Assembly (NCBI RefSeq): GCF_030056735.1 | Contig: NZ_JASHKN010000002.1 | Location: 730,760 to 794,759 of the forward strand | DNA from: Rhodococcus sp. IEGM 1409 | GTDB taxonomy: Bacteria > Actinomycetota > Actinomycetes > Mycobacteriales > Mycobacteriaceae | Direction: 5' to 3' | DNA length: 64,000 nucleotides | Shown here: in pieces, positions 62,300 to 64,000 of the stretch | Position numbering within the stretch: position 1 is the stretch's first letter | Layout: every line of letters starts with the position of its first letter | Translations under genes and position numbers: made by a program | The notes under the pieces: generated by a model | Told to the model about the DNA's origin: nothing | The model's database searches: none | Seen by the model: only the letters and a program-made list of their open reading frames with translations

Positions 62300-63337
62300 A
62301 TGGCACCACAGGCACCTGATCGGGACAAGGCACTCGACCTCGCGTTGGCGCAGATCGACAAGAACTTCGGCAAGGGTTCGGTGATGCGCCTGGGTGAGGG
62401 TGTCCGCCAGCCCATCGCCGTCATTCCCACCGGTTCCATCGCGCTCGACGTCGCGCTGGGTATCGGCGGACTGCCGCGTGGCCGCGTCATCGAGATCTAC
62501 GGCCCGGAATCCTCGGGTAAGACCACCGTGGCACTGCACGCAGTTGCCAACGCTCAGGCCAACGGCGGCATCGCCGCATTCATCGACGCCGAGCACGCGC
62601 TTGATCCTGACTATGCAGCCAAGTTGGGTGTCGACACCGACGCGCTTCTGGTCTCGCAGCCCGATACGGGTGAGCAGGCTCTCGAGATCACCGACATGCT
62701 GATCCGTTCGGGCGCCCTCGACATCGTCGTGATCGACTCCGTGGCCGCTCTTGTTCCTCGCGCCGAGATCGAAGGTGAGATGGGTGACAGCCACGTCGGT
62801 TTGCAGGCTCGACTGATGAGCCAGGCGCTGCGCAAGATCACCGGTGCCATGAACAACTCGGGCACCACCGTCATCTTCATCAACCAGCTTCGCGAGAAGA
62901 TCGGCGTGATGTTCGGTTCTCCCGAAACCACCACCGGTGGTAAGGCATTGAAGTTCTACGCTTCGGTTCGCCTCGACATCCGTCGCATCGAGACTCTCAA
63001 GGACGGTACCGACGCAGTCGGTAACCGCACTCGTGTCAAGGTCGTCAAGAACAAGGTCGCGCCGCCGTTCAAGCAGGCCGAGTTCGACATTCTCTACGGC
63101 CAGGGCATCAGCAAGGAAGGCTCGCTCATCGATATGGGTGTCGAGCACGGGTTCATCCGCAAGTCCGGCTCCTGGTACACCTACGAAGGTGACCAGTTGG
63201 GTCAGGGCAAGGAAAATGCTCGTAAGTTCTTGCTGGAGAACACCGATATCCGCGACGAGATCGAGAAGAAGATCAAGGAAAAGCTCGGTATCGGTGCTGA
63301 CGTCACTGCAACCGACGAAGCTCCCGCTGACTTCTGA
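62300..63337 (+). CDS. recA: Recombinase RecA
   Basis: The 345-residue recombinase forms filaments on single-stranded DNA, promotes strand exchange and triggers LexA cleavage. Walker A is [14 protein letters not shown], the catalytic block is [18 protein letters not shown], loop L1 is [20 protein letters not shown], and the L2 region is [20 protein letters not shown]. The gene is continuous: there is no intein, unlike M. tuberculosis RecA. The acidic C-terminus is normal. It is followed by recX after 8 bp. Confidence 0.98.
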
Positions 63338-63345
63338 GTTCAGTC

Positions 63346-63921
63346 ATGAGCTTCGACGACGGTGACAACGGCGAGAATGCTCGTGAAGAGTACGGCGCGC
63401 CTCGGCGTCGATCCCGTCAACGATCCGAGAAGCCGTCGCAACGCGCGGAAGGTGGGACGGAGGCGCAGGCCAAAGATGCTTGCCTACGCCTCCTGGCCGA
63501 CCGGGCGCGCAGTCGTTCCGAACTGGACACAAAGCTGATCGGGCGCGGTTTCGAGCCTGAGATCATCACGAGCGTTCTCGATCGGCTCCAGGAAATCGGC
63601 TTGATCGACGACGCAGACTTCGCGAACCAGTGGGTTCATTCGCGGCACACGTACTCGGGCAAGGGAAAGCGCGCGCTTGCAGTCGAATTGCGGCTCAAAG
63701 GCATCGACCAGGATGTGGCTTCCGAAGCGCTGTCGCAGATCGATCCGGAAGACGAGCGCGAGCGAGCAGCTGAGCTGGTTCGGCGGAAGCTGAAGAACAA
63801 GCCCGTCGATGATCGTGACAAGGTCACGCGCCGACTGGTCTCGATGCTCGCACGAAAGGGATATTCAGCGGGGATGTCGTACGAGGTGGTCAAAGCCGAG
63901 ATGGCTGCTGCCGAGTCGTAG
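63346..63921 (+). CDS. recX: Regulatory protein RecX
   Basis: A 191-residue inhibitor that binds within RecA filaments and limits their activity. Three repeats of a three-helix unit are visible: ACLRLLADRARSRSELDTKL, QWVHSRHTYSGKGKRALAVE, and RRLVSMLARKGYSAGMSYEV. The N-terminal 40 residues are charged and variable. It lies 8 bp after recA, the usual operon partner. Confidence 0.94.
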   Translation: MSFDDGDNGENAREEYGAPRRRSRQRSEKPSQRAEGGTEAQAKDACLRLLADRARSRSELDTKLIGRGFEPEIITSVLDRLQEIGLIDDADFANQWVHSRHTYSGKGKRALAVELRLKGIDQDVASEALSQIDPEDERERAAELVRRKLKNKPVDDRDKVTRRLVSMLARKGYSAGMSYEVVKAEMAAAES

Positions 63922-63939
63922 GCATTAAATACCAGGAGC

Positions 63940-63971
63940 GGGGTGTGTCACCCCAATTGGTTGCACACCCC
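63940..63971 (+). terminator. Hairpin after recX
   Basis: GGGGTGTG (63940-63947) and CACACCCC (63964-63971) pair perfectly around a 16-nt loop. A very GC-rich stretch follows, with no T-tract. It would end the recA-recX transcript. Confidence 0.65.
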
Positions 63972-64000
63972 CCGCCCGGGGGGCGGAGCACAGCCAGGGC

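Noticed and set aside
62300..63337. Intein in recA, as in M. tuberculosis
   Set aside because: The gene is a normal 345 codons with all motifs contiguous.

Overview
The window looks like chromosomal DNA of a high-GC actinobacterium, most probably a Rhodococcus of the erythropolis/qingshengii group. The basis is a heterobactin-type siderophore synthetase, gene order shared with Mycobacterium tuberculosis in two long blocks (nuo with an Rv3143-like regulator, and thyX-dapA-rnj-ftsK ... argA-pgsA-clgR-pspA-pspM ... recA-recX), actinobacterial SOS signals and GTG starts. The species is inferred from gene content, not from a marker search.

Bases 1-18325 hold a catechol/hydroxamate siderophore locus: the 3' part of a 2,3-dihydroxybenzoate (DHB) adenylating enzyme, an isochorismatase without a carrier domain, a small flavodoxin-like protein, an IdeR-type iron box, a 4174-residue three-module NRPS, a lipoprotein siderophore receptor, an EntS-like exporter and a ViuB-type ferric-siderophore reductase. 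The NRPS reads C-A-T-E / C-T-(half C)-A / C-A-T-TE. Its adenylation pocket residues, which I extracted by hand, fit Arg, Gly and N-hydroxy-Orn. This matches heterobactin synthetase HtbG of R. erythropolis PR4, including the inverted T-A order of module 2.

Bases 18325-24910 are a mixed region. They hold an MFS transporter remnant, a 25-residue peptide gene with its own hairpin, a 550-bp stretch with nested inverted repeats and no convincing gene, a two-gene ABC exporter, tRNA-Cys(GCA), a methyltransferase, an ECF sigma factor with a linked membrane protein, and a YhhN-family membrane protein.

Bases 24913-40554 are the complete 14-gene nuoA-N operon (NADH:quinone oxidoreductase, complex I), transcribed leftward with mostly overlapping start and stop codons. 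An orphan receiver-domain gene lies just upstream.

Bases 41339-55305 are housekeeping: an SRPBCC protein and a ribbon-helix-helix regulator (leftward), then thyX, dapA, RNase J, a TIGR03085-like protein, ftsK, a TerC-family protein, YciI, ArgA-type acetyltransferase, pgsA, cinA, and the envelope-stress operon clgR-pspA-pspM. Bases 55326-57211 encode the biotin ECF transporter bioN-bioM-bioY (leftward). Bases 57449-61780 carry a 58-residue membrane peptide, a PIG-L deacetylase, a TetR regulator with glpD, and a glycosyltransferase-like protein. The window closes with a DUF3046 protein, then recA with both a LexA box and a RecA-NDp promoter, then recX and a hairpin. I saw no insertion sequence, prophage or CRISPR array.
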